From: Pseudanabaena sp. PCC 7367
GTDB lineage: Bacteria; Cyanobacteriota; Cyanobacteriia; Pseudanabaenales; Pseudanabaenaceae
DNA: 64,000 bases
Assembly: GCF_000317065.1 (NCBI RefSeq)
Contig: NC_019701.1
Location: 806,001-870,000, forward strand
Direction of reading: 5' to 3'
This document shows, piece after piece, positions 36,962 through 46,158 of the stretch. The notes beneath the pieces are model-generated. The model was given only the letters and a program-made list of their open reading frames with translations, searched no databases and was not told the DNA's origin. Both the position numbers and the translations under genes were made by a program. Each line of letters begins with the position of its first letter. The stretch's first letter is position 1.

Positions 36962-37612
36962 ATGACCGAAATAGGACTAATTCACGGTGGCTTCGTGGGG
37001 ATGCGATTCTGGCACTACCGCGATCGCCAAACCAAACACGGCAACTTCGCCGCCTTCAGCGATCTGCTTGAAAATGGCACCGCCGCCCTCCATCTCTGGG
37101 CGCAGGCCAACCAAAGCCTAGACTTCTGGCAAGTCCTCGACATCCCCACCATTTTTAACTATTACTACCAAGAACGCGCCTACACCAACAGCGACACCGC
37201 CCACGATCGCCTTGGTCAATTCCTGGCACAGCAGCAACCCAGGGCGATCGCCTGCCATTCCCTGGGCTGTCATTTGCTCTTGCAATATTTAAATAATCAA
37301 AATCCCCTCCCCGATCGCACCACCGCGATCTATTTTGCCCAAGGGGACTTCGATCGGGACTATGTAATTACCAATCCAGCGATCCTGGTCAGGATCAAAC
37401 AAGGCCACCTGAAAATCTATAACTACTATCATCCCTGGGATCAAATGTTACTGATTTCGATCGGCGCAAATCGTCGAGTAGCGGCAGGCTTGACAGGCAC
37501 GACGGAGGGGTATTTTATCGATCGGTTTTTCCCACTGATCACCACGCCTAATCTGCATCAATCGCAATTATGTAGTCGGCAGTTTAAGAAAGAAGTAATG
37601 CAAGGAATCTAG
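36962..37612 (+). CDS. Alpha/beta-hydrolase-like protein
   Basis: 216 residues. IACHSLGCHLLLQYL contains a G/C-x-S-x-G nucleophile elbow (Ser in HSLG), and GLIHGGFVGMRFWHYRD near the N-terminus resembles the oxyanion-hole region; YHPWDQML may hold the acid or base. The fold call rests on this pattern. The stop codon shares the palindrome CTAG (37609-37612) with that of the minus-strand ATPase gene. Substrate unknown. It could be cotranscribed with the secreted protein upstream. Confidence 0.7.
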   Translation: MTEIGLIHGGFVGMRFWHYRDRQTKHGNFAAFSDLLENGTAALHLWAQANQSLDFWQVLDIPTIFNYYYQERAYTNSDTAHDRLGQFLAQQQPRAIACHSLGCHLLLQYLNNQNPLPDRTTAIYFAQGDFDRDYVITNPAILVRIKQGHLKIYNYYHPWDQMLLISIGANRRVAAGLTGTTEGYFIDRFFPLITTPNLHQSQLCSRQFKKEVMQGI

Positions 37613-38481
37613 GCCGCAAAAAACGCCACCTTCCCCCCATACGCCCGCTGCATATGCTCAGGCTGCAACACCAGATCCCGATCGCCACTGGCAACTAGCT
37701 CCCGATTCAGCAAAATAAGCCGATCGAAGTTGGTGATCGACTCGCCCAGATCATGATTCACCACCAGCACAATCTTGCCTGCGGCGGCCAGTTCATGGAA
37801 AATCTGAAAAATAATATCTTCGGTCTTTTGATCCACGCCCACAAACGGTTCATCAAAACAAAAAATTTCCGCTTCCTGCGCCAGCGATCGCGCCAAAAAT
37901 ACCCGTTGCTGTTGACCGCCCGAAAGCTGACCGATGCGGCGATCGGCAAAATCCAGCATTTGCACCCGGTCTAGGGCTTCCTTGGCAACCCGCCGCGACA
38001 CATTCGAGAACCGCTTAAACCAGCCAGTCTTACGCACCCGACCCATCATCACCACATCCCAAACCGTGGTCGGATAAGTCCAGTCAATTTGCGATCGTTG
38101 CGGCACATAGGCCACCTGTTCCAGTTGTTCAACCAGGGGGCGATCGCGGTAACGGGCAATCCCCCAGGCCGGAATCAAACCTAGCATCGCCTTCAGCATT
38201 GTGCTTTTGCCAGCGCCATTGGGGCCAATCATGCCAGTTAGTTGCCCCGGCTCAATCACCAGATTAAGATCGCGCAGCGCTTCCACCGATCGATAGCGGA
38301 CTGATAAATGGGAAATCACGATTGATGCATTTTGGGCATTTTGGGCATTTGAGATATCTTGATCGACTGGCTGGTCTGGGCTTGGCGCAGTAGTTATGGC
38401 TTGATTGCTTTGATGACTTTGATTACTTTTAGGCTCAAAGCGATCGCCTAGCTGGTTAGTTAGCTTATCAAAACTGCTCAT
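37609..38481 (-). CDS. Metal ABC transporter ATPase (ZnuC/MntA type)
   Basis: 290 residues. A low-complexity Asn/Gln/Ser-rich leader of about 50 residues (NQSHQSNQ, NAQNAQNA) precedes the ATPase: Walker A GPNGAGKST, signature LSGGQQQR, Walker B FCFDEPFVGVD and a switch His in VNHDLG. SIVISHLSVRYRSVEALRDL and YVPQRSQIDWTYP are typical of Zn/Mn importer ATPases. It is transcribed away from the substrate-binding protein at 38595. No permease gene is found on either side within the window. Confidence 0.92.
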   Translation of the reverse strand: MSSFDKLTNQLGDRFEPKSNQSHQSNQAITTAPSPDQPVDQDISNAQNAQNASIVISHLSVRYRSVEALRDLNLVIEPGQLTGMIGPNGAGKSTMLKAMLGLIPAWGIARYRDRPLVEQLEQVAYVPQRSQIDWTYPTTVWDVVMMGRVRKTGWFKRFSNVSRRVAKEALDRVQMLDFADRRIGQLSGGQQQRVFLARSLAQEAEIFCFDEPFVGVDQKTEDIIFQIFHELAAAGKIVLVVNHDLGESITNFDRLILLNRELVASGDRDLVLQPEHMQRAYGGKVAFFAA

Positions 38482-38541
38482 AATTTCTGGTGGGTTCCTG
38501 ATTGGCTTAAGACCACCATAGCATGAAAAATGAAGCGATTG

Positions 38542-38552
38542 TTATGCAATAA
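38542..38552. promoter_or_regulatory. Candidate operator in divergent metal-transport spacer
   Basis: TTAT-GCA-ATAA is a small inverted repeat in the 113-bp region between the ATPase and binding-protein genes. Its place and A/T-rich arms recall Zur- or Mur-type sites, but it is shorter than a full box. Confidence 0.25.
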
Positions 38553-38594
38553 TGAGTCGATAGTGAAAACAATTATGAAGCTAAATTATTAGTA

Positions 38595-39659
38595 ATGACT
38601 CAGCGATCGCCCTCTCCTTCGGCCTCAATTCCTGTAACTAAGCAGTTAACTAATCATATCTCTGGGAAACGCCCCACACCGGGTTTCAAAACAAGTTTTA
38701 AACAACGCCTGAATAGCTGCGCAAAACTGGCGGCGATCGTGATAGCTGGTCTGGGTCTGGGTAGCTGTGCAGAGCCAATTAGTCAGCAAGTTATCGATCG
38801 CCCCGATAAGCCGAATGTGGTGGCCACCAGTACGATGCTGTGGGATCTGACCGATCGCGTGGGGGGGGATGAGATCGATCTGGTGGGGATTTTGCGACCA
38901 GGAGCCGATCCCCATATCTATGAGCCAGTGCCCAGGGATATTGTGGCGATCGAGGCGGCGGAATTAATTTTTTACAATGGCTATAACCTGGAGCCTGCCC
39001 TAATTAAACTGATTACGGCCTCTGGCATCAATGCCGAAAAGATCGCCCTGGGGGAGCTGGTTGAACCGTTGGACTTTGATTATCAGGGGAAAACCGCGCC
39101 CGATCCCCATGTGTGGGGCAGTGCCAGAAATGCGATCGTGATGGTGGAAGCAATCCGCGAATATTTAACCGAGCTTTCACCGGAAGATGCGGCATTGTTT
39201 GCGCAAAATGCCGATCAATTGATTGCGGAACTGAAGCAACTGGATCAATGGATTACGGTGCAGATCGCCACAATCCCAGAGAGTCAACGCTATCTGGTCA
39301 CCACCCATGACGCATTTCAATATTACGCGGTGGCCTATGACATTCCGGTGGCAGGAACCCTGATCGGTATCAGCACCGAGGAGCAACCCAGTGCCCAGAC
39401 GGTGAAAAATCTGTCTGACACAATCAAGGAGTTGGGTGTACCCACGATCTTCGCGGAATCTACAATCAATCCGGCGTTGATTAAAACGGTGGCGGCGGAA
39501 GCGGGGGTCAACCTGGCGGAGCAAAAGTTATACTCCGATTCGATCGGCTCGCTGGATTCGGAGGCGAATAGTTATGTGATGATGTTGGTGGTTAACACCA
39601 GGACGATCGTTAATGGATTGGGAGGAAATTATGAAAATTTCGAGCCGAGTGAACAGTAG
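38595..39659 (+). CDS. Zn/Mn ABC transporter substrate-binding lipoprotein, TroA-like
   Basis: 354 residues. A long basic N-terminus ends in a lipobox GLGLGSC with Cys58 as the lipid site. The cluster-9 fold follows. By alignment in mind with TroA, MntC and PsaA, the metal ligands are His107 (DPHIYEP), His172 (DPHVWGS), His238 (TTHDAF) and Asp315 (LYSDSIG). MntC and PsaA have Glu at the third place, whereas TroA has His, so this site is TroA-like and may take Zn as well as Mn. A ZnuA-type His-rich loop is absent. It ends inside the start of the next gene (29-bp overlap). Confidence 0.92.
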   Translation: MTQRSPSPSASIPVTKQLTNHISGKRPTPGFKTSFKQRLNSCAKLAAIVIAGLGLGSCAEPISQQVIDRPDKPNVVATSTMLWDLTDRVGGDEIDLVGILRPGADPHIYEPVPRDIVAIEAAELIFYNGYNLEPALIKLITASGINAEKIALGELVEPLDFDYQGKTAPDPHVWGSARNAIVMVEAIREYLTELSPEDAALFAQNADQLIAELKQLDQWITVQIATIPESQRYLVTTHDAFQYYAVAYDIPVAGTLIGISTEEQPSAQTVKNLSDTIKELGVPTIFAESTINPALIKTVAAEAGVNLAEQKLYSDSIGSLDSEANSYVMMLVVNTRTIVNGLGGNYENFEPSEQ

Positions 39660-40224
39660 CTTAGGTATGCTAAGTGGGTTTAGTTTGGCATTTGTGACCA
39701 CAATAATAGCGATCGCCTTGGCTGACCAAATACCAATAGTAGCTGCTCAGGCGCTACCGAGCGAAACTACATCGATTAATAAAACAAAGCAAAATCGATT
39801 GGTTCCCAGACCTTCAGTATTAACATGGCAAGAGTTTACTGCCGAGATCGCTAACGGCAAAGTTAGATTTATTAGCACAACCTATGACTTGCCGCCAACA
39901 TATACAAATGGCTATGTCTATCGAACTCAAGGGGCAAACTGGTTAGGGGCTTATGTGATTAGGTCGGGATTGAGTGCCTATCCGCAACAAACGGAGAATA
40001 AACTAGACCAAATAGATCCCGAACTTGCCGATCGGTTTATGCAAGATGGCAATGCGATTTATTTCTTTTGGAATCGAGGCAATAGCGCTAGGGGCATGAA
40101 TCGCAATCGGGTAGAATTTACTGAGGCCAAAAGAGCTTGCTTGGGAGCAACTTGCGTAAAAGCACCGGGGCTTAGTAATGCAGAAATTAGGGAGATACTG
40201 CGATCAGAACGTAATTCTATGTAG
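39631..40224 (+). CDS. Secreted protein of unknown function
   Basis: 197 residues from the ATG at 39631, which has GGGAGG five bases upstream; an in-frame ATG at 39613 lies before that site. A signal peptide (hydrophobic at about 14-36, ALADQIPIVAAQALP) leads to a mature part with RSGLSAYPQ, MQDGNAIYFFWNRG and ACLGATCVKAPG. Translationally coupled to the binding protein by a 29-bp overlap, so a link to metal uptake is likely but unproven. It ends 18 bp from the convergent M16 gene. Confidence 0.72.
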   Translation: MKISSRVNSSLGMLSGFSLAFVTTIIAIALADQIPIVAAQALPSETTSINKTKQNRLVPRPSVLTWQEFTAEIANGKVRFISTTYDLPPTYTNGYVYRTQGANWLGAYVIRSGLSAYPQQTENKLDQIDPELADRFMQDGNAIYFFWNRGNSARGMNRNRVEFTEAKRACLGATCVKAPGLSNAEIREILRSERNSM

Positions 40225-40242
40225 CTAGGATATCAGCAAGAC

Positions 40243-41508
40243 TTAAACCTGAAGTTGTTGCATCGCCTGATCAGGCCCCACTACCGAGATCGCCGGTTGA
40301 GCAAAGTAATGCTGCGCCACCCGCTCGATCTCTGCCAGGGTCACTGCCTTGATCTGCTCGGTGAAAATCTCATCATAATCCGCACCTAGTCCTAAAGTTT
40401 CATACAAGCCGATCGCGTTGGCGATCTGGGCATTGGTTTGCTTACTCAGGGCATATTGACCAATTAACTTGCTCTTGGTCATGGCTAGTTCGTCCGGCTC
40501 CAGCAATCCCTGGGCAAGGCGATCGCATTCTGCCTGCAAGCCTTCTCTGGCGGTCAGGGCATTTTGCGGTGCAGTTCCCATATAGGCCACAAATTGCGAA
40601 GCTTCTAGGCGAGTGGGATAAAACGCCGACACCTCATAGGCCAAACCCCGTTTTTCGCGCAACTCCACAAACAGACGACTGGATAGACCACTACCCAAAT
40701 AGGCGGTAATTAGTTTTAAGGCCGCATAGTCAGGTGAGCCCACCGCTGGAGCCGGATAGCCCAGCATCACGATCGCCTGCTGCGTGTCTTGCCAGGTCAG
40801 GGTTTGCTTTGGCGTAAACTCAGCATGGTTACCACCATAACTAGGTAATGCCATATCAACTTGCCAATCGCCCAGCGCAGCTTCCACTTGAGCGATCGCC
40901 GCCGCCGGTTCAATCTTGCCAGCAATGCTCACCACCATCTGTTCAGGCCGAAAATAAGCCTGGTGATAATCAATTAGTTGCTGGCGACCAAGATTGCCGA
41001 TCGAGTCTTCCGTGCCCAGGGTTGGGAAACCATAGGGATGAGCACCATAGAGCAGTTGCTGAAGATGATCATAGGCCACCGAAAAAGGGCGTTCTTGCTG
41101 GGATTTGATCGCCTGGATCGTGAGGCGGCGCTCCAGTTCTAGTTCGCTCTCGCAGAAGGTGGGCGATCGCAATATTTCCGCTGCCAAGGCCAGGATTTCC
41201 GCGAAGTCATCGGTAATCGTTTTAAAGCTAAGTAAGAAATAATCGGCAGCCGATTCAGTCCCCAGGGAAGCACCGATCGACTCAACTTGCTCAGCAATCT
41301 CCTGGGATGAATAGGAAACAGTACCACGGGTGACCAATGACGAGGCTAAATGCACCAGGCCAGCGCGATCGCTTGTTTCAATTCTGGTGCCACCTTTCAA
41401 AAAGCAGCGGGTTGCCACAATGTCAGCGGTGGGATTTTCCACTACCACCACCAACAGGCCATTGGCAAGGGTTTTATGATGAACAAGTCTTTGCAGGAGC
41501 TTTACCAC
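40243..41508 (-). CDS. M16-family peptidase-like subunit lacking the zinc site
   Basis: 421 residues with a GTG start. The protein has the M16 two-domain fold (TLANGLLVVVVENP, AYFRPEQMVVSIAG, LREKRGLAYEVSAF, the R-Y substrate-binding arm). At the place of the HxxEH zinc motif it has GLVHLASSLVTRG, without the Glu-His pair, so it should be catalytically inactive. It pairs with the active M16 gene at 41891-43216, 382 bp upstream on the same strand. Two-protein M16B enzymes have one active and one inactive chain, as in mitochondrial processing peptidase; this pair fits. Confidence 0.88.
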   Translation of the reverse strand: MVKLLQRLVHHKTLANGLLVVVVENPTADIVATRCFLKGGTRIETSDRAGLVHLASSLVTRGTVSYSSQEIAEQVESIGASLGTESAADYFLLSFKTITDDFAEILALAAEILRSPTFCESELELERRLTIQAIKSQQERPFSVAYDHLQQLLYGAHPYGFPTLGTEDSIGNLGRQQLIDYHQAYFRPEQMVVSIAGKIEPAAAIAQVEAALGDWQVDMALPSYGGNHAEFTPKQTLTWQDTQQAIVMLGYPAPAVGSPDYAALKLITAYLGSGLSSRLFVELREKRGLAYEVSAFYPTRLEASQFVAYMGTAPQNALTAREGLQAECDRLAQGLLEPDELAMTKSKLIGQYALSKQTNAQIANAIGLYETLGLGADYDEIFTEQIKAVTLAEIERVAQHYFAQPAISVVGPDQAMQQLQV

Positions 41509-41890
41509 TGATTGATCTCGGCGAGGGCTTTCTACTTAATTTGCAATTTGGATGATGCGCCAATGACAATTGTAATGTTTGATATGTCATGGAACACCAG
41601 CATAAGTTACTGACAGCCACTAAAAAGACACAAAAACTACAAATTGTACAAATTGAAAACAACAAGTTGCCGATCCGATCGCTATGGCCATGTTGAAGGC
41701 ATTTTTATGCCCACGACTAACTCAATCAAGTTTCAGGAATCTTGCCAGCACACATTAAAACATCTGCATGACAAATGCTTCAATACATCACGCGTATTGT
41801 GCAACAAGCGTAATACCCCACAACTAACTAACCCTACTGAGATATGAGATATGCAAATTCTCTAGCTATGTTAGGTGGAGATAGCTATGC
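41509..41890. other. Spacer between the two M16 genes
   Basis: 382 bp without a supported gene. A ~60-codon minus-strand frame here has no similarity and poor composition. Confidence 0.5.
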
Positions 41891-43216
41891 TCAGGCTTCT
41901 GGCACCAGGCTAGAAAGTACATATTGCCTGGGGGATAAATACTTACGGGCTAGGTCTTGTAAATCGCTGGCTGAGAAACTGGAAACCGAATCACTATAGA
42001 CATTTGACCAATCGGCACAGAGTTCATAGCAACCAAGCAAGCCATGATAGCCCAGGAAATTAGCCAGTTGATGAGGCGATTCCAACGCAAAGGCAAAGCT
42101 ATTACGCAGCGATCGTTTAGCTCGATCGATCTCCGCCGTAGTAATAGGTTCACTACTAATCCGTAATATGTGCTGAGCAATACTATGCTCTACTGGTTCA
42201 AGGTATTCCGCATCCAGGTAGGCGCTGATTGAGAATAAACCAGGGTCTTTCTGGATCGCAAAACTGCTACCCACATCATGCACCCAGCCCAATTCTTCGC
42301 GCAATTCCTGCACCAATCTGGAGGAACGACCTTCCGCCAGCACAACCGATAGTAGCTCTAAGCCCAAGGCATCATTGAGATTATCCACATTTGGCCCCAG
42401 CCATGCCATGGTCATACGACTATGTTGCAAGCGTGGGTGTTGGTGTTGGCAACGCTGCATCCCTGCAATGTAGGGGCGATCGCCATTGCCACGACTAGCA
42501 ATAGAAGTGGATGATAAGCCTAACTGATCTGGACTTAGTAAGTTAGCTGAATTTGCAGTTGAATTTACAAAAGACTGACTGACCGCAGCGATCGCTTCTT
42601 CGATCGGCACTGCCCCAACCACAGCCACAGTCATAAACTCAGGTCGATAGAAGCTGCGGTGAAATTGACGCATATGATCGGGCGTAAACCCGCTGAGAAT
42701 ATCTTCCGTGCCCAAGACCGATCGACTGTAGGGATGATCAGCGTAGGCTGCCTGCATCAAGTTTTGAAATGACAACCAATCTGGGTCATCAAGGGCTTGG
42801 CGAATCTCTTCAATCACCACTAGCCGTTCCTGCTCAAACTCATCATCAGGAATACTCGCATTTAAGAGCATCTCTGCTAGATGTTCAAGGGTGGTAGTGA
42901 AGTTATGGGCAGCGGTGGTGAAATTGTAATGGGTATAGTCATGACTAGTTGCCGCGTTGGTGATGCCACCTTGAGACTCAATAAACCAGTCAAACTCCCC
43001 TGGTAGAATTCGCTCTGTCCCCTTGAAAATCATATGCTCTAGGAAATGAGCCATGCCCAGCATATGCTCAGGCTCAGTGCTAGTGCCAGCATGAATCCAA
43101 ATATCTACCGCCGCCACCGACACACTAGGAACGTATTGGTGGATCAGGGTTATGCCATGCTCAAGGGTTTTGACGGTTGCTTGTGATGCTGTCTTGGTTG
43201 GACAAGTAATAGTCAC
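41891..43216 (-). CDS. M16 zinc peptidase (active subunit)
   Basis: 441 residues with a GTG start. LEHGITLIHQYVPSVSVAAVDIWIHAGTSTEPEHMLGMAHFLEHMIFKGTE contains the inverted zinc motif HFLEH followed by the conserved Glu in RLVVIEEIRQALDDP some 76 residues later. The C-terminal domain has LREELGWVHDVGSSF. This is a pitrilysin-like/MPP-like peptidase; in cyanobacteria such pairs are thought to degrade or process small peptides. It is upstream of its inactive partner. Confidence 0.93.
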   Translation of the reverse strand: MTITCPTKTASQATVKTLEHGITLIHQYVPSVSVAAVDIWIHAGTSTEPEHMLGMAHFLEHMIFKGTERILPGEFDWFIESQGGITNAATSHDYTHYNFTTAAHNFTTTLEHLAEMLLNASIPDDEFEQERLVVIEEIRQALDDPDWLSFQNLMQAAYADHPYSRSVLGTEDILSGFTPDHMRQFHRSFYRPEFMTVAVVGAVPIEEAIAAVSQSFVNSTANSANLLSPDQLGLSSTSIASRGNGDRPYIAGMQRCQHQHPRLQHSRMTMAWLGPNVDNLNDALGLELLSVVLAEGRSSRLVQELREELGWVHDVGSSFAIQKDPGLFSISAYLDAEYLEPVEHSIAQHILRISSEPITTAEIDRAKRSLRNSFAFALESPHQLANFLGYHGLLGCYELCADWSNVYSDSVSSFSASDLQDLARKYLSPRQYVLSSLVPEA

Positions 43217-43597
43217 GATTGCTTTATCTAGCGCATAATTGACGTTCTCCCGTAAATTAACTATTACACATTGGTGGATGCTATTGGTATTGAAAGATAC
43301 ATAATCTATGCTGATGCATCTAGGACAAGGCGATCGCCAGATAAGATTGGTTAGGCTAATTGAATCAACCTTTAGGCAAACTTTCAGCCGCTGTAGACAA
43401 TGCTCAGATCACTGAATCTAATCCCAAAGCTATCTAGGTAATTTTTGATGCGATCGCAAAAACGCGGTTACTATCGAATTAATGTATTTTGTATTTTGTT
43501 GATGGCCAGAACAGCGGCCAGGACAGTGGCAAGCACACAGGAATCTTTAAGCAAAGGTTCTTGAATCAATACTGCCAGGATTGAGCCGGAATCGAGC
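43217..43597. other. Spacer upstream of M16 genes
   Basis: 381 bp with a HIP1-type word and AT-rich stretches. No gene, terminator or promoter was recognised with confidence. Confidence 0.5.
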
Positions 43598-45139
43598 TTA
43601 GCCCGTAAATTTTTTGGTCAGTGGTGCAAGGTCAAGGGCATCAGTTGTCGCAAAAAAGGTTAGCAATCGTGCCGCGATCGCGTTAACCCCACCCGCCACA
43701 TTCGATTCAATATTCAATGGAATCACTGGGTCATGCAAAGACAATCGCAACAAAAACCAACCATCTTCATTGTCGGCAGGGCAAGCCACCCTGATTCCTT
43801 CATAGTTATTGGGCACAATCTGCCAATCTGATTGCTCCGTTGCAAAGGCAGTGAGCTTGTCGATAACTTGCTGGCCGTGGGTTTTGAAATCATCTACCCC
43901 AATTTTGAGCCGGAACTCTGAGCTCTCGACTGGTTCCTTTAAATTAGCGATCAAGTCGGTCAATGATTTCCCCGCCAGCTTCGCCTTAGCCAGTTCGATC
44001 AATAATTTACTGACTAGATACGCACCATCATCCAGAAAATAATTCTCTTTCATTGCCGCATGGCCAGAGGTTTCGATCGCCAACCAGGATTCCTGTCCCG
44101 CTTCGTTTAAGCGCACCGCCTCATTGATCACATTCTTATAGCCACGCTTGAAGCGATGGTGTTTGCCGCCCAGGTCTTGCTCAATGAATTTAGTCAGGCC
44201 ATCGGAGGTGATCGAATCGGTCACGATCGTCGAGCCAGGGTGCTCATTAATTACGATCGCGGCGATCAAGGCGATCAAGCGATTGCGATTTAGCTCATTA
44301 CCCTGGCCATCCACTGCCGCACTACGATCGACATCCGTATCAAAAATGATCCCAAAATCCGCCTGGTGCTTAACTACCGCATCACAGATCGAAGCCATCG
44401 CCACCTTATTCTCTGGGTTGGGCACATGGTTGGGGAAGGTGCCATCGGGGTCAAGGAATTGGCTACCTGTGGTGTCTGCACCCAAGGTTTTAAGCACCTT
44501 ATCTGCATAAAAACCACCTGCGCCATTACCAGCATCCACAATTATTTTCAAGCCTTGGAGGGGTTGCTTAAAATGCTTAGGGTGATTAACCGCATTGCGG
44601 ATTTTAGTCACAAACTGATCGGCATAAACCGAAATAAAATCGCGCTTGGTAGCTTTACCAGGGGCATTTGCAAGTTCAAACTTGTTGGCGGCGGCCAGAG
44701 CCAGAATATCAGTAATATCTTGCTTATTCAGCCCCCCCTGAGCCGTAAAAAACTTCATCCCATTGCGATTAAAAGGCAGGTGACTGGCGGTGAGCATAAT
44801 TGCCCCTTCGCAAGAGAAACCAATCGTAACTGTGCTCATAAACATGGCCGGGGTCGAAGCCAGATCAAAGTCATATACCTGTGCGCCCATGGAATTAATC
44901 CCCGCGATCGTGGCTTGCATCAGGTCTGGTCCCGACAATCGACTATCCCGCCCCACTGAAATTAATAGCTTATCGATCGGCTTATTCACCTTGGCGGCTA
45001 GCCAGGTAGCGAACGCTTGCCCCAATTTCCTAGCAACTTCTGAGGTGAGGTTGACCGATTCATCAGCTACACCCTCCAGGGCGATCCCACGAATGTCTGA
45101 GCCATTTTGAAGCTTTTTCCAGTCAAAGTCTTGCATCAT
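43598..45139 (-). CDS. Phosphomannomutase/phosphoglucomutase-type phosphohexomutase
   Basis: 513 residues from the ATG at 45137-45139; an in-frame TTG at 45160 or a second ATG at 45136 are alternatives, as no ribosome site is clear. NGSDIRG (start of domain 1), MLTASHLPFNRNGMKFF with the phospho-serine, DTDVDRSAAVD (metal loop), ETSGHAAMKE (sugar loop) and a C-terminal phosphate-binding stretch are all present. These enzymes exchange phosphate between C1 and C6 of hexoses for sugar-nucleotide synthesis. It is longer than bacterial ManB (about 450). Monocistronic. Confidence 0.92.
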   Translation of the reverse strand: MMQDFDWKKLQNGSDIRGIALEGVADESVNLTSEVARKLGQAFATWLAAKVNKPIDKLLISVGRDSRLSGPDLMQATIAGINSMGAQVYDFDLASTPAMFMSTVTIGFSCEGAIMLTASHLPFNRNGMKFFTAQGGLNKQDITDILALAAANKFELANAPGKATKRDFISVYADQFVTKIRNAVNHPKHFKQPLQGLKIIVDAGNGAGGFYADKVLKTLGADTTGSQFLDPDGTFPNHVPNPENKVAMASICDAVVKHQADFGIIFDTDVDRSAAVDGQGNELNRNRLIALIAAIVINEHPGSTIVTDSITSDGLTKFIEQDLGGKHHRFKRGYKNVINEAVRLNEAGQESWLAIETSGHAAMKENYFLDDGAYLVSKLLIELAKAKLAGKSLTDLIANLKEPVESSEFRLKIGVDDFKTHGQQVIDKLTAFATEQSDWQIVPNNYEGIRVACPADNEDGWFLLRLSLHDPVIPLNIESNVAGGVNAIAARLLTFFATTDALDLAPLTKKFTG

Positions 45140-45747
45140 TATTAGTTTTTGGATTTCCAAGTGAGGGTTTGGGACTAGCTAGTTAATGTTTTGCGATTAA
45201 CACCCTGTATTATCGCCCTCTGCTGAAGCTACCTTACTAACATTTGCCATATCTATATAGAAGCATGAGCAAAAAACGATAAATATCTGGCAAAGCGATC
45301 GCCAGCAGGACTATCATGGTTTAAAGCGATCGCCTGGTCAAACCTGTCCTTTGTTCCTTGTCTCAAATAGCTACTACTCGACCACGTTAATTATGAATTG
45401 GTCGCACTCTTGCAAAAGAATTATCACAATCGCAAATTAAGAGCATCAAATTCATTGTGGTGGACTACTACATGTGAACTACTACGTGAACTACTACATA
45501 CAGTGGCTTGGGGACTAGAAATAACCAACCTAGAAATAACCAACGGTTAAAGCAATTATAGGCATTACCAAAATAAGATCTGAGATTTAGAACTATGAAA
45601 TTACTTTTCTTCTGGGCTGGATCTGCATGCGCTGTGATTGATTTGGGCTAGAAATTATTATTTCCCTAAGCTATTGCCATACCAAGCAATTGTGATAACC
45701 TAGAAAAGGTCTTTTTTTGGATTCGCGCCTACATAAAGTATAAGAAA
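45140..45747. other. Divergent spacer upstream of rpmI
   Basis: 608 bp containing a 12-bp tandem pair (GTGAACTACTAC at 45475-45486 and 45487-45498, with a third variant before it) and a 15-bp perfect tandem pair (CTAGAAATAACCAAC at 45516-45530 and 45531-45545). A weak promoter (TTGCCA 45674, TAACCT 45696) may serve rpmI. Confidence 0.55.
45516..45545. repeat. 15-bp perfect tandem repeat
   Basis: CTAGAAATAACCAAC occurs twice, head to tail. Confidence 0.9.
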
Positions 45748-45948
45748 ATGCCTAAATTAAAAACCCGCAAATCAGCGGCCAAGAGATTCAAGATTACAGG
45801 TAGTGGCAAGATCATGCGTCGTCATGCCATGCGTAATCACCTACTAGAGAAAAAGACCACTGCTCGAAAGAGTCGTCTATTTCAGAAGGAACTAGTTGCC
45901 GAAGGTGATATCCAAAGAGTAAAGGATATGCTGCCTTACTCCCGCTAA
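45748..45948 (+). CDS. rpmI: Ribosomal protein L35
   Basis: 66 residues, [22 protein letters not shown] at the start and [11 protein letters not shown] later, the full sequence of the L35 family. It sits in the large ribosomal subunit. The usual operon is infC-rpmI-rplT; here infC is not upstream. rplT follows after 210 bp. Confidence 0.97.
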   Translation: MPKLKTRKSAAKRFKITGSGKIMRRHAMRNHLLEKKTTARKSRLFQKELVAEGDIQRVKDMLPYSR

Positions 45949-46158
45949 ATAGCTAATCAGATCGGATATTTCTTAGGTATTTAGAGGTTCTAGGTGTCGT
46001 ATTAGTTGCCTTAGCGGTAATTGAAGAGCCAAGCTAAGTCGATCGCTAATAGTTAATTAGTCTGGCTGGTGCTGGCAAATATATTCAGCAATTCACCAGC
46101 AAATGTATAATTGCATTCTTCGCATATTTTTTAGAGCTTAAATTAAGAGCATAGGAAC

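Noticed and set aside
38595-39659. Naming the metal-binding lipoprotein mntC or znuA
   Set aside because: The third ligand is His (TroA-like), not Glu as in MntC, and the His-rich loop of ZnuA is missing, so no symbol is given.
45696-45720. ACCT/AGGT hairpin with T7 before rpmI, a possible attenuator
   Set aside because: The stem has only four base pairs, too weak to claim an attenuator; recorded only as part of the spacer.
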